Shown: piece after piece, positions 49,201-60,603 of the stretch
Numbering within the stretch: the stretch's first letter is position 1
How the letters are laid out: every line of letters begins with the position of its first letter
Source: Circinella minor
Taxonomy: Eukaryota > Mucoromycota > Mucoromycetes > Mucorales > Lichtheimiaceae
NCBI GenBank assembly: GCA_016758965.1
Contig: JAEPRB010000120.1
Span: forward strand, 59,275 to 123,274
Length of the DNA stretch: 64,000 nucleotides
Direction of reading: 5' to 3'
Notes under the pieces: generated by a model
Told to the model about the DNA's origin: nothing
Database searches by the model: none
What the model saw: the letters and a program-made list of their open reading frames with translations, nothing else
Position numbers and translations under genes: made by a program

Positions 49201-52200
49201 GGTATTATTGGTTTGTTGGTTTGTATTATATAATAAATCTAAAAGTTTTCGTACGTCAGATCGTTGTCGGTTACCAGCCATAATATGAAGTTCCAGGGCA
49301 ACAGATTTCAAAAGCCAAGCACGCTGATGTAATTGGGACAAAACGACAAAGAAGTCAGCTTCCATCGTGGTATCATCTGTACAATATAACGTTCCAGGAA
49401 ATTCCGGCTTATAAGTATCAGAATAACTCTTGAATCGTGCAGGTAAAGCTTTCAAGTGGTTGTAAAAGAAATCCTCGGTGCTTCGTAAATAACGCATGGT
49501 GACGGATGATGTAGATACCTTTGCACAAAGAAGATAAATCAATTGATAACATTTTTCTGCCAATACTGGATGTGTTGCAATAAGATATTCATCTGCTACT
49601 TCATCATCATTCATGTTGTGGCTGCTGTTCGTAACACCTCGATTCATCATTTCCAAAATAGTATGTAAACAAATTCGAGTGGCTTCATCATTATATAATC
49701 CTTGCAAACTATTGCTTGATTGCCATGCAGGACCGGTGTAACCCAATAAGAAATTAGCCAGGGTAGGTGATGGTTTGTCCAAAGCTGAATTTTTTAATAA
49801 TAGATCCACGATGGCTAATCGTACAGAAGACGACAACGTAGGTCTAAAGTCTGACTCGAATGCATACTTATTTTCCAATGTATTTGTTGCACGCCAGAAA
49901 GGAATATTATTGATATCATATTCGTAATCTTCTGCTGTTGTCACTTCACTATCGTCAATACTAAGTCGCTCACTGAATCCATGCAAAATGCGCGATTCAT
50001 CCTTGCATCCACGAAGTGCGTTAGTCAGTTTGACACCAATACCACCCATAGCTGATTGAATTCCGGTATTTCCTGAAGGCAAATCACTATCTTGAGGTTC
50101 CAATGATAAGGCTTGAATAATCTTAGTGCTTAAATAGCAAATTTCTTCTTGATCATTACAGTTGACCAGCTGTGCGACTTGGACAATAGTATTGACATTC
50201 ACCAACATCAATTGACCAAATGGAGCGAGCGATGGAAGCGGAGGAAATGTGTGATCTCCAAGTTTAAACTGAGAAGAAGCCATTCGACTTGATAAACCGG
50301 TAATATTTGGGATCAGAAGGTTACAGAAAGAGTCTTGAAGTTCCAATACACGATGAATGATACGTAAACTTCGAACTACACATTGAACGAAATAAGGTGA
50401 TTTTTCTTTTTTGTGCACAATACCATTGTAACTACTGTCAAGAATCTTGAAAATAGCATTGGCAAATGCGTGACCAGACAAAAGTCGAATGATAACAGTA
50501 AAACCAGGGTGACCAAGGTACATGAGTAATAAAGGTTCGATCATAGACGCAGCAGATTGTCCAATACCACCTGGGCGCTGCAATGCCAAACTATAACTTG
50601 CTGCTTGACTTTGTGCTTTACGGTTGGTCACGGCCAAGACTTGACGAAGTTGTCGTAAATCAAATGAAAGGATACTGTTTTCGAATACCTTGAGACAAGC
50701 TTCGGCAAGTTCCCATTTAGCACCAGGATACAAATATTCTTGAGAGTCCAAAGAGATAAAAATATGGTCGATAACCAAAGAGATATAAGGCTCAGCACCT
50801 GGTGTTCGTTTACCCTTGCCTAATGTCCATGGTACAGATGAAATAATTGGTTGGAAACCACCAATCAATTCTTCACGACGTGGGATAGTATGAATGGCTG
50901 ATCCCAAGAGCTTGACAACAGCAAGAGTTTCCTTGTAATCCTTATTTGCGCGTTCTAATGCCAATTCCTGTAAGAAAGCGGGTTGCTTTGCTGGTGTATA
51001 TTTTGCGACTTGATGTTGATCATTGTTCTGTAATAAACCAGATTGTTGTTGAGGTTGCAATTGTTGTTGTTGCTTTTGTTGTGTGATAGCATTTTGAGAT
51101 TGAGTGACAAATGAATCACTATGCTCCAAAATATCCCATACTTGTTCTGAAATGGATCGTCCAATTGAGTTTTCAACACCTCCACCCCATGGAGTACAAA
51201 ATGCAGCCAGAACGTTATAAAGAGCAGCACGTAAAGCAAACGTTGTGCGACTACCCAACATACCTACAATAGAATCAGGTGCACGTAATACGCCATCCAT
51301 CCATAATGCTTGTCGGGCTTCTGATGAATATTGTACCACTTGTTGCACCAACATCAAAAATGTTCCAAGCAACTCTTCTTCATTTTCAGGTAGTGCAGGT
51401 GGGACTTCTTCTGTTGGTTTGCTTAGCAAAGGTGCATAGAATTGTAAAGCGGCAAAGATTTTTCCCCACGAATACAAAGTACTTGAATTGATATCGGTGC
51501 GATTCGTACCAGAATCCAGCTCCTTGAATGCTCTTGGTGCACATACGTCACCCATGGAAATCGATGCCAAAAAGTTATAAGTAGCACCCACAGTTCCCGA
51601 TTGACGAATTTCCATTGACCATCTAATAAACTGATAAAGTCGGCTATCCGTTCGCACCCAGAATTTCCATCCACCATTAATTCGTCCACGATAAACACTT
51701 GCCAACAAATCCATAAATTTTTCAAGATCACGGCACTTGTTTACATCATCCTCACCATTCGTGATAGCATTATTTCTTGATGATAACGAAGTTTGTACAG
51801 GTTGGCCAACATCTTCTTCCTTGTATTTCAACTTGCGCAAGATACCTTCGAAATGGAAAATAAAATCAGACGTCAAGTATTCAAATTCGCGAATAACAAA
51901 CAGTTGGAAATCCGGTCGAATATCAGCATTGAATTTTGTAAAGTCACCAGGATCAACCATGGTTGTATCCTTATCATCGTATGGCGAGGTCTTGAACAAG
52001 CTTCGATCAATATCAATACGGGCGTTTTTTTGCTGGAAATACAACATATATTCATTCATAAACTCGAATGCTTTACTATCAATGGCAGAATACACCAAAT
52101 CATCAAGTTTATCATCTAATTTAGCTGGTAATTTAGCTTCGATTGATCGATCTAATTGTACCGCATTGTAAAGAAATAAAATCCATTGAAGCATGACGAC

Positions 52201-53401
52201 CGACTTTAAAGCGGGAACTACCCATGACTTCTTGATCATACGATCGTGAAACTTTTTCATAAAGTCGACATTGTTGTAAAGTGCTGAAGAATAATCATCA
52301 CACTGACGATGATCCTTAGTTGAAAGTGTACCGACCAATGCCAATAATAAATAAGGAGTATCAATATCCTTCAAGTCAGATACCTGCAATGCATCGTCCA
52401 ATAACAATACATCATTAGGGTTCAGCCAGAATGTGGATGCAATATGATATAATATTTGAGCTAATCCCAAACGTTCATCTTGTAATCGGTCTAATCGATC
52501 GTGTGTAATTTGTTCACCCAAACGTCCTGTTGCTACTGTTGTTCCCAACTCTTTTCCAGGTTGTGGTGTTTGTGGTTGCTGTTGTTGTTGCTGCTGCTGC
52601 TGCTGCTGTTGATTTAACTGGAATGGTTGATTTTGTTGCTGAAATAAAGACGAGGCCGGTTTCTGTTGTAGTTGAGGTTGAGATTGCTGTGGTTGCTGTG
52701 GAATAGTTCCTGTTGTTTGTAATACATTGTATGTTGCTGTCACTTTTTTAATCGTCTTTATGATCTTTGCAGGAAAAGTACAATTAGTTCCTTCAGCTGA
52801 TACGTTGGCATATACAAGATCAGCAGCAAATTGTTGAAATACACATTTAATATCGTCATTAGCTGATGCGTCCTTTATTGTCATTAAAATGGTTTCGAGA
52901 CATGCAAGAATATAACCACGTTCTGTATGGTAGGCGTTAATAGCAGCATCGATTGTGGTGCTATTTGAACGTGGTGCGTCCTCTACACCTTTCAATAATA
53001 AAGCGGCTGAATTATGTTCGTTCAATCCAAGTTGATCTGACAAAAATATTGTTTCGTTGATAAACTCGCCATTGACCTTGTGGATTGTATGATTAATATT
53101 GGCGCGACCTAATTAAAAATTAAGAAAAAAAAATAAGAGTTGGAATGCTTTTATGAGATAATGACAACAATAAAAAACCTTTTTTCTCATTGTTTTTATA
53201 AAAAAAAAATGATATAAGGATTTTACCTTCTTGAAGCGTTTTACGGTCTTGAGCATTTTTAGGTTCATCGTCCAACAGATCAAGGAACAACTGTTTGTGT
53301 AGTTGTAAAAGATGTTGTAAAGTATTGGCGCTAGAAGTGGCAGTCGATAGTCGTGCCTGACATAAATGGTCAAAAAGTTCACGAGCTTCACCGATCTGCA
53401 T
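46210..53401 (-). CDS. NUP192: Nucleoporin Nup192/Nup205
   Basis: Eight exons (53401-53227, 53108-48105, 48012-47848, 47778-47672, 47581-47293, 47194-47006, 46901-46620, 46523-46210) join in frame to 2174 aa (human NUP205 2012). It is a large alpha-solenoid of the inner ring of the nuclear pore, an adaptor binding Nup93 and Nup53-type linkers. Family segments include RGYILACLETILM, LARLYEDRL-type helices, RINGGWKFWVRTDSRLYQFIRW, ISMGDVCAPRAFKELDSG, and near the end EQNLLLNG and LYHLSGQPGFFDDLATRGLNQLH. A single 5-kb exon holds most of it. A Gln-rich disordered stretch with a 12-Gln run interrupts the N-terminal solenoid. Confidence 0.92.
52576..52611 (-). repeat. CAA/CAG run encoding 12 Gln in NUP192
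   Basis: Twelve consecutive Gln codons, seven of them CAG in two groups, inside a wider Gln/Pro-rich insert (52557-52720). Lengths of such runs often vary between strains. Confidence 0.9.
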
Positions 53402-54849
53402 TATATGCTCGTTATATTAATTGTTGTCTGGTATATATTTATAAATGTATTAAATAAAAGAAAAAGAAAGATCGGGAAAGGGACAACACAAATAAGTATA
53501 AAAAAAAAAGAGAGAGAGAGAGCAAACACACGATTTCGCGTTGCTCTCCAAAAAAATATGCTTGGTAGTTCAAAATGTTGAAACGGACCTTTAACAACAA
53601 AAAAAGTGACTTGTTCAACTTTTTTTCTGGTTCAGGCAACAATTCTAAGGGGAAATGGGAACCTTAGTTTTTTTTTCGCGTTTTGTTCATGATGAGTCCA
53701 GCAAAACTTTCTCCATGGTGAAACGAGAAAAAAAGTACACGAATGGCATATTAGGGTCTTTTGATAAATTCGACAAGATTGTAGTTGCTCAGGGTAAAAA
53801 AAAATTGTCATGTATTAATAAATGATTAAGTTCCTTATTACGATTCAAATGTATTTATTACATCTCTAAATTATATTACTATATAAAACTATATGTTTAT
53901 ATTTTCATATGACAATGTTTATTTATGTTTCTCTACTTGTATTGATGTTTATTATCTATTAATACATAATTACAGCGCTATCATAATGAGAGAGAATAGA
54001 AATTACTTCAATTATCTGGTACTACCGTAGTAATTGAACGTTTCTGGTGTAAATATTAATACGATGAGGAAAATAATATCAACCAGACTACTGATAGAAA
54101 AATATGAATTTAACACCATGGATCCCAACTTTTAATATACGATCAAATGAATAAATGATACGTATTATCATTTCAATTCGTACAAAGTGTTAAAGTTGTA
54201 CCAGTGATCTTATTATGCAAACTAAAGAATATTTGGTGTGTTGAGTTTACCATGTACACTTGGGTCGAACCTTTTCTTCAATTGTTCCGGATATGATAGC
54301 ACTTATTTTATATTTTTTTGTGTTTGACAGTAATAATTACAATAAAACTAATAAATTGTTTCTGAAGAGAAGAAAAAGATGCAGTTTAATTTACATATTT
54401 CTTTTTTCTCAAAGAACAAACAAATACATAAACTTCAACAATAATATTTTCTCTTGCTCTATAGAAAGTTTTATTATCACAATTTCCTAGGCTATTTATA
54501 GTTTGTAGTTTAATGTTTACTGTACATACAAAAAGAAAAAAAAGGGGGGGGGGAAAGTAAACAATTAAGTGTTCCTATTGCTATTATAACACGGGATGCA
54601 GTAATCATGAATTATCTATTATTGGATTCTACACAAGAAAAAGAATTGGATTGCTTAATTGATATATTATAACATTTATTTTGTTCATTATTATTTTACT
54701 ATTTCTAAATAAACACTACTACACTGAAGCAACAAGTTCAAGTTACTTTTATCATAATAACAGTCAAACTATACTAAAGTGAAAATTTAATTTGTTTTAA
54801 CATCAATTTTTTACTTTACAAATCCATTTCTTTTTTCTTTAAAAAAAAC
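53402..54849. other. 1.4-kb intergenic region at the edge of the gene-poor part
   Basis: Upstream side of NUP192 (GA-rich 53508-53522) and downstream side of the GIY-YIG-like gene. Holds a G-run of ten at 54545-54554. No ORF with family resemblance. Confidence 0.55.
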
Positions 54850-57771
54850 CTATTGAGGCGGTCCAAACTCGATATACGATACTCGACGTACACTACCATT
54901 CACTATTACTTTTTCGTTATCGCTATCGACTCGAGCATCAGGACGTAGAAACTGGATATTTGGATAATAATGACGACCACCTTTTGCAATATCATCATTC
55001 CAATTTTTCCATTCATAATAAAACGGATGGTGTCTGTTATCTTCCAAGAATGAATCTAATAATGATTGAATCGGAATTGCATCTTTTCTCTTTATATGAG
55101 GCGCAACGTCATTTGAAACTAATGAAATGAGACCACCTTCTGGAAACTCCTTGTTTAAGAATTGTTGTAATAAGCCAAGAGAATCAGCATTCTCATTGAT
55201 TGGAAGAACAAAAGTCTTGTTTCTAGTATTGTTTTTCCATGCTGGTCTTCCTCGTGCGGTTTGGCCAGCGAAATTAGGTGTCACGATACTTGGTACTCCT
55301 GTAATATACTCCCGCTCCTTTCTCCAAAGCCGCATCAAATCATGACCATGTTTTACAGCTTGCAATCGTGCACATGTAATAACGAATCGCTTGTTTGGAT
55401 CATTACCAATAAAAGGGTTCCCATTTTCATCATCTAAACCAATACCGTCATCAAGAAATCGTATCCGGAACATTCGATTCTCTTTGTTAAGTTGTGGTAC
55501 AATATATTTAGGAAATTTTAATTCCAATCGTTTTTCAGAGCCATTGTCATTCCAGCGAAAAATTGCGGGACTTGTTGCTGGAACATAAACCAGTCGATTT
55601 TCTACCCTTTCAGTAAAGGAGTATTCTTCAGCATCCTTGTCCAAAAGTGCTTTTTGTCGTCTTCGCCTTTGGTTTTCTGAGGAAAAATGATCATCTGGTA
55701 AATGACGCTTCATTGATTTACCCCATTTTTCAGCTGCTTCCGAAACTAGGTCCTCATCATATAGCCAACTGTCATCATCGTCGATATCGATTCCGCTGTC
55801 ATACTGATCAGCAGGTCGAAAGATATTCAAAGCATTTCTTAATGGATGATGTTTCTGCATACCAACATGACGCATTGCACTTGCAAAAAAATAGTCATTT
55901 TCATTTAAATTTGTTGCCCAATTATACCATTCATCTTTGCTGAAACGTGAAATATGGATATGTAAAGCTGGGTAATTTATCTTCCAAAGTTTATTAACTT
56001 GATCAAGTCGCTTGTCACTATTGGGTTTGCTTTGGGCAGTACCGTATCGACCCATGCGTAAAATACTAGCTTCGTGTAGTGTATCATCGGCTGATCGACG
56101 TACAACAGGTGGATTTTGTTTTCGTTTATTTTCACGATAGATCTTTAGTTTATCCTTGATATCACTTAATGCACCGTACGCTTGCGCTAATCGAACATCG
56201 AGGTTGTCGGACTCTGGGTTGCATGCATTCCAAATTTTATGAATTAGGCGTCCACGACTTTGTTGGTTAGTCTGTTTGGCATACTTGATAGCGATTTCCC
56301 CAATAATCAAAGTAATCGTCCAAGTCAAGTCGAGCAAATAGTTTAAGACAGCCGAATACGCTCCATATCGCTCAAAACCAGGATGAACATGTGGTACAAC
56401 GATCGTTAAATTGTTTTCAGGAGGTGTACCACCATTTGTGGAATCGTTCACCCAGCTTTCGTCTAAGATATAACGTAGACAAGGAATGCCTACCAGATCC
56501 ATGAATGAATCATTTCTCTGATTCATTATTCCCTGGAAGTGGAGGAAGTTACTGAAGGCAACAGAAGTTACCATTACCGAAAAGGTAACGGTGATCAGGG
56601 GCTGAACTATTTTCACATATTGGCATAGTTGCCTCAATGCACCTTCGGGATTGTTTTTTCGGCCAGGCCATGGGAACAGATCCACAAACGGAAATGGTGT
56701 GCTGTCAAAAGATCTTGCATCAGTTGCTTCAATTCCATTTGCCCAAGATCTTTGACGACAAAGAATTCGTTTTGTAAGGTCACCGGCACGAGATTCAGAA
56801 AAAAAACCCTGACCACTACTGTAGCCCATATTTGTGAGATCTCGTCCAATTAAAACCAAGATAGATTGATTGTATTTGCGTTGGATTATTGCTTGTCGAT
56901 GAATTGTTTTGATCAAACTTGATGGAGGAGCAGTCTTACCGGTTTGAAGCTCGACTTTTTGTTGCTCCTGCTGCACAGCATGCATCCATGGAATTAGCTC
57001 TTTAGCGCTGGTTTGTTGATTATCCGCTGATTCAAAATCATGAAAAAATGTCAAGTTGTAGTAACGGAATGCTTCAAACACCTTATGTGGAGGTTGATAC
57101 GCATTGAATTCGCCCCCATATTGAACATTCAACAAATTATCGATCCCGAAAAAAGCGATTGCAATTCGCTCTGGTAAATCATTTTTGGTATGTTGAGATC
57201 CATCCAACCTTGCATTGTAAAATTCGTGTAATTTAGCCTTGTCGATTAAGTCAGGATCAATCTTCTTGATAGTATTGTAGAATTTCCCAAGAAACCCAGT
57301 TGCTTTGTTAGCGTCATCTATGTGTCGAGATAAAGGGGAGTCTCCTGTGACCTTGCCAATATATCGTAAATATATATCGTTTTGTGGATAATTTTGCGAA
57401 AAACGTTTCCAAGTTTCTATTTGAGAGTCAGGTCCCCACATATCAAGTAAATTACGTAAATTGTCGCACGTAAGTCTAAAGCTTCGGACATAATACACCG
57501 TCGTACCAAATGGTGCTTTTTCTTGGGTTGCTATATGTAAGTCCAACAAAGAGATAAGGTCATTGTCATTGATTAGCATATTGTTGACCATGATTTCCTG
57601 GATGATTTGAATATTGCTTTGAGCATCTCTCTTGAAAAGAAAAGAAATGGCGTTTTCATCAACAGCTTGTAGATCGTGTTCTATGTTTTCAATTCTATTT
57701 CTTATGATTTGGAGAGCTCTGTTAATTAATGGTGAAAACGTGTTCGAGGCTGTATGAGAGGAAGAAAGCAT
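54850..57771 (-). CDS. Intronless 973-aa protein with GIY-YIG-nuclease-like and uracil-DNA-glycosylase-like regions
   Basis: I do not recognise the whole protein. N-terminal residues 1-90 are helical and charged. Residues 88-220 fit the GIY-YIG endonuclease pattern: FGTTVYYVRS (first strand), IYLRYIGKVTG (second strand, Tyr-Ile-Gly 137-139), PLSRH (Arg149), PERIAIAFFG (Glu201) and LLNVQYGG (Asn215), with an unusually long link between the strands. Residues 301-472 resemble the UDG superfamily: ILVLIGRDL (compare GQDPY), GQGFFSESRAGDLTKRI, FPFVDLFPWPG, CQYVKIVQPLITVTFS and VPHVHPGFERYG. The C-terminal half has an acidic patch (DSGIDIDDDDSW) and an Arg-rich stretch but no known motif. No intron interrupts 2.9 kb, unlike most neighbours. 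Start is the first in-frame ATG; the ORF is intact, so it is probably under selection or recently acquired. Confidence 0.75.
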   Translation of the reverse strand: MLSSSHTASNTFSPLINRALQIIRNRIENIEHDLQAVDENAISFLFKRDAQSNIQIIQEIMVNNMLINDNDLISLLDLHIATQEKAPFGTTVYYVRSFRLTCDNLRNLLDMWGPDSQIETWKRFSQNYPQNDIYLRYIGKVTGDSPLSRHIDDANKATGFLGKFYNTIKKIDPDLIDKAKLHEFYNARLDGSQHTKNDLPERIAIAFFGIDNLLNVQYGGEFNAYQPPHKVFEAFRYYNLTFFHDFESADNQQTSAKELIPWMHAVQQEQQKVELQTGKTAPPSSLIKTIHRQAIIQRKYNQSILVLIGRDLTNMGYSSGQGFFSESRAGDLTKRILCRQRSWANGIEATDARSFDSTPFPFVDLFPWPGRKNNPEGALRQLCQYVKIVQPLITVTFSVMVTSVAFSNFLHFQGIMNQRNDSFMDLVGIPCLRYILDESWVNDSTNGGTPPENNLTIVVPHVHPGFERYGAYSAVLNYLLDLTWTITLIIGEIAIKYAKQTNQQSRGRLIHKIWNACNPESDNLDVRLAQAYGALSDIKDKLKIYRENKRKQNPPVVRRSADDTLHEASILRMGRYGTAQSKPNSDKRLDQVNKLWKINYPALHIHISRFSKDEWYNWATNLNENDYFFASAMRHVGMQKHHPLRNALNIFRPADQYDSGIDIDDDDSWLYDEDLVSEAAEKWGKSMKRHLPDDHFSSENQRRRRQKALLDKDAEEYSFTERVENRLVYVPATSPAIFRWNDNGSEKRLELKFPKYIVPQLNKENRMFRIRFLDDGIGLDDENGNPFIGNDPNKRFVITCARLQAVKHGHDLMRLWRKEREYITGVPSIVTPNFAGQTARGRPAWKNNTRNKTFVLPINENADSLGLLQQFLNKEFPEGGLISLVSNDVAPHIKRKDAIPIQSLLDSFLEDNRHHPFYYEWKNWNDDIAKGGRHYYPNIQFLRPDARVDSDNEKVIVNGSVRRVSYIEFGPPQ

Positions 57772-58690
57772 GTTGATAACTAAATAGTCGTAATAATAAT
57801 TAACACAAAATAATTAATTAATATAAATAAATATTAGAGCAATTCTAACTGAATTCTTTTACTAGACTGACTTTTGTACTGTCATATGGAATTGATACTT
57901 ACGTTGATTAACAAGTATTCTAATATTATCTAAAAGTCGTATTTTATTGTGATAGATGAACTTTACGTAGGGAAAGAAAAAAAAATCAACAAAAAAAGGT
58001 GAGAATTGAAAGAATGTATATTTTCGCGTTTTATCTCATCAGGTATATAAATGGATATGAAATTATCTCTTTAACTCTTTGTTTTGGTTAATAGTGGTTT
58101 CTTTATTGTCTTTTAACAGTAACTCCGAGGTCATGTGCATTACATCAATGTCGTTTTGATTGTTTTTATATAATCCTTCTTTATTTTACACAAAACAATG
58201 AACCTTTATGAGAGCAAACATGTATTATTCATCTACGTATTAACATTATTAGTAAAGCTATTTATATATCAATAATATAAGTTACCACTGAATCAAAGCC
58301 TATATAATATCTACAGCGCAAATTCCTAACCTTTTCGAGAGCCATACTTATGTAGTGGGATATTCTTTGGATTAAACGTTTGGATCTACTATTAAAACAT
58401 TTGTTCCACATAATGGTGGATGTAGAAATGTATCGTTCATTTTTCTTTTCTAAGAAAAGGTCATTATCACACGATAGTCTTTATGTCTTTGATGTTTGTA
58501 TATAGATTACAAAGCATTCGACGTGACTATAAAATAGTCGACGGGTATAATACTAATAAAATATATTATACAATACAATACACTTCATACATTTTTTGCT
58601 AATACCATAAAGCCCATTATCTATAGAAAAAATTATCTAATTATTCAATTTTATAATCTAAAACATTTATCGATATGATATCATGCAGCA
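57772..58690. other. 0.9-kb region upstream of the GIY-YIG-like gene
   Basis: AT-rich; should hold its promoter. No second ORF that could be a partner gene, and no inverted repeat bounding the gene, was seen. Confidence 0.5.
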
Positions 58691-58699
58691 AGTATTCAT

Positions 58700-59455
58700 T
58701 TTTATATTGTATACATTAAAGTTATTACAAAAGTTTCTATATCTAGTACTTTAATTTGTAGTCAATTGGTGGCTCTTTGTACGATTCTAGTTGAAACCAA
58801 ATGATATATTCGTGACCCTTTTTTCCTACTATACGACCAGCAAAACCAACTATTTTTTACTTGAATGACACATCATCTAAGTCGTGCAAATCTTGTCCTG
58901 CAAGGTTATAAACTAGAATTTCAACTAGTTCGACTACGTCCATTACTGTGAGAAGTTTTTGACAATTATTGTATTCATGAGCAAAGATGTTCCAGATGAA
59001 ACCAAAATACTGACGTTTTTCAAGTCTAATTGAGCTGCTCCAGCTTAGATCAGTGTTGACCTTTGTAATTATTCTGATATATGAATGATTTTGACCACCA
59101 TAGACTGTTGATTCTTGTTAAAGTCGTCTACCTGTTTCCAGTACTTGGTGTTGGTCGATGATGATGTTGTACATGTTTTGATGTATTGCCCAAAAGCTTT
59201 TTAGCTACGTTATACATTTCATATCAGTGGCGGATTTTTTGGGGTGTTGGCCAATGTAGATGCAATGACAGTTTTTCTTTTTTGCTCTTGTGGCTCTTGA
59301 AGCCTGTTTCTTCTTCGAATGACTGCTATTTCGACAACGAGATTCCCCCAATTAACTCCAGCATCTCGTACAGAATGAACACGTCGTTTTAACCCCCCTA
59401 TAGCTCCCTCCATACAAAACGCGGCATAGTGCGGCATTGGTCCTAATCGTTCCAC
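58700..59455 (-). pseudogene. Decayed C-terminal fragment of a DNA-transposon transposase (DUF4218-like)
   Basis: No start codon, and frame changes and stops are present. The 5' piece (59455-59219) reads ERLGPMPHYAAFCMEGAIGGL then KRRVHSVRDAGVNWGNLVVEIAV, matching the 'LGPL..YS.R.MER.IG.FK..IRS...GVNAGNV' pattern at the end of Plavaka/CACTA-type fungal transposases. Further on, 59070-58860 reads RLEKRQYFGFIWNIFAHEYNNCQKLL, as in the region after that domain, and then continues past a stop as KIVGFAGRIVGKKGHEYIIW. Family assignment is from motif memory. No terminal repeats were found. Confidence 0.6.
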
Positions 59456-60240
59456 CTAATATTAGCGGTTTCTATCTAAACTTACTTATGGTAAATCAGC
59501 ATTATTCGAATAGAAACATAATTTAATAAAGTACGTATTGCTCAAATCACATCGTTTGTTACGCATTATTGTAAAGGCTCAATTTGTAACTCGTGCAAAA
59601 TATTCACACCTGTTTATGTTCTTTTATGTCGGACAAGGAGCTTTTTTTTACAATTGGCAACTTTCAATGGGATACAGAAAAGTTAAAAGTAGATCTAAGA
59701 AAAACGTTCTACGTACGTATGTATGATAAACATTAAAAAAAGAAAGAACGCCAAGAAAATAGCAACTTTTATTTGGGGGGGTTTGTAATATGGATATTAT
59801 GTACTTATTCCGCCATGAATATGTTAATTTGAAAAGGTTGGAGGAAATGGTGACAAGGCAAAAATTGTCATAATAATGTAGTGCCAGGAAATGATAGTCT
59901 TGATTTGATGCGCTTTGGAAACGTTGCTTGGTAGATTTTACATTTGAGAGATATTTTATACCATCTTGTGATAGGTACTATTATTTTATGAGATAAGAGC
60001 AGTAGACTCGTTAGCTTTAATTTATAATATATATATACACATTAATGAGCATATCGATTCTTTTATGTAATAAAAACTCTACACATACCTTATATATATA
60101 TAATATTGTTCTTGTTTTTAATGTCTTGAGGCCATGATTCTGTTCTGATTGATGTAAAACATCAACATACAAAACCTTTTGTAAAGTGGAAAAATACACT
60201 TTACACAACAAAGTATCCAAAAGAGAAAAAAAAAGATAAG
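59456..60240. other. gene-free DNA beside the transposase relic
   Basis: Contains a short ORF 59538-59726 with no family resemblance and a G-run at 59776-59782. Possibly further decayed element sequence; nothing firm. Confidence 0.4.
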
Positions 60241-60273
60241 CATCCAGTCACTCATTCGCTCGGAGATGCACAT

Positions 60274-60603
60274 ATTCGCCATAGACCACTTTGGTGGTAT
60301 TCATGACTCGGTTCCATGGATGAGAACCTGGGAAGATGACAGTTTGCAACGCCATACGATACATTTTGATCATCATGACTTGGCTTTGTCACTCACTAAA
60401 ACCTACGCGCTTATCATCACTCAGGGCAACGCCATACAATACTCTCTGATCGTCATGACTCGGCATTGTAAATCCAAAACCTAAGCGTATATTGTGTTTC
60501 CCAGAAAAAAGATCAGTGATCTGCGACACCAAAAAGTGTCGATTCGCCATGGAACTCTCCTTTGGTTCTTTTATGACTCGGTTTTCTTGCTTTGAGGAAA
60601 CCT
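60274..60603 (+). repeat. Four-unit degenerate array with constant internal spacing
   Basis: Each unit has CGCCAT, then ATGACTCGG (one copy ATGACTTGG), then AACCT. CGCCAT starts at 60278, 60350, 60430 and 60545. ATGACTCGG starts 25, 25, 25 and 28 bases later, and AACCT a further 22-26 bases on. Sequence between the blocks is only partly alike, most in units 2 and 3. Spacers between units vary (about 20-62 bp). Confidence 0.7.

Noticed and set aside
54850..57771. Viral or retroelement origin of the 973-codon ORF
   Set aside because: No reverse transcriptase, integrase, capsid or polymerase motif is visible, and no long terminal repeats flank it.
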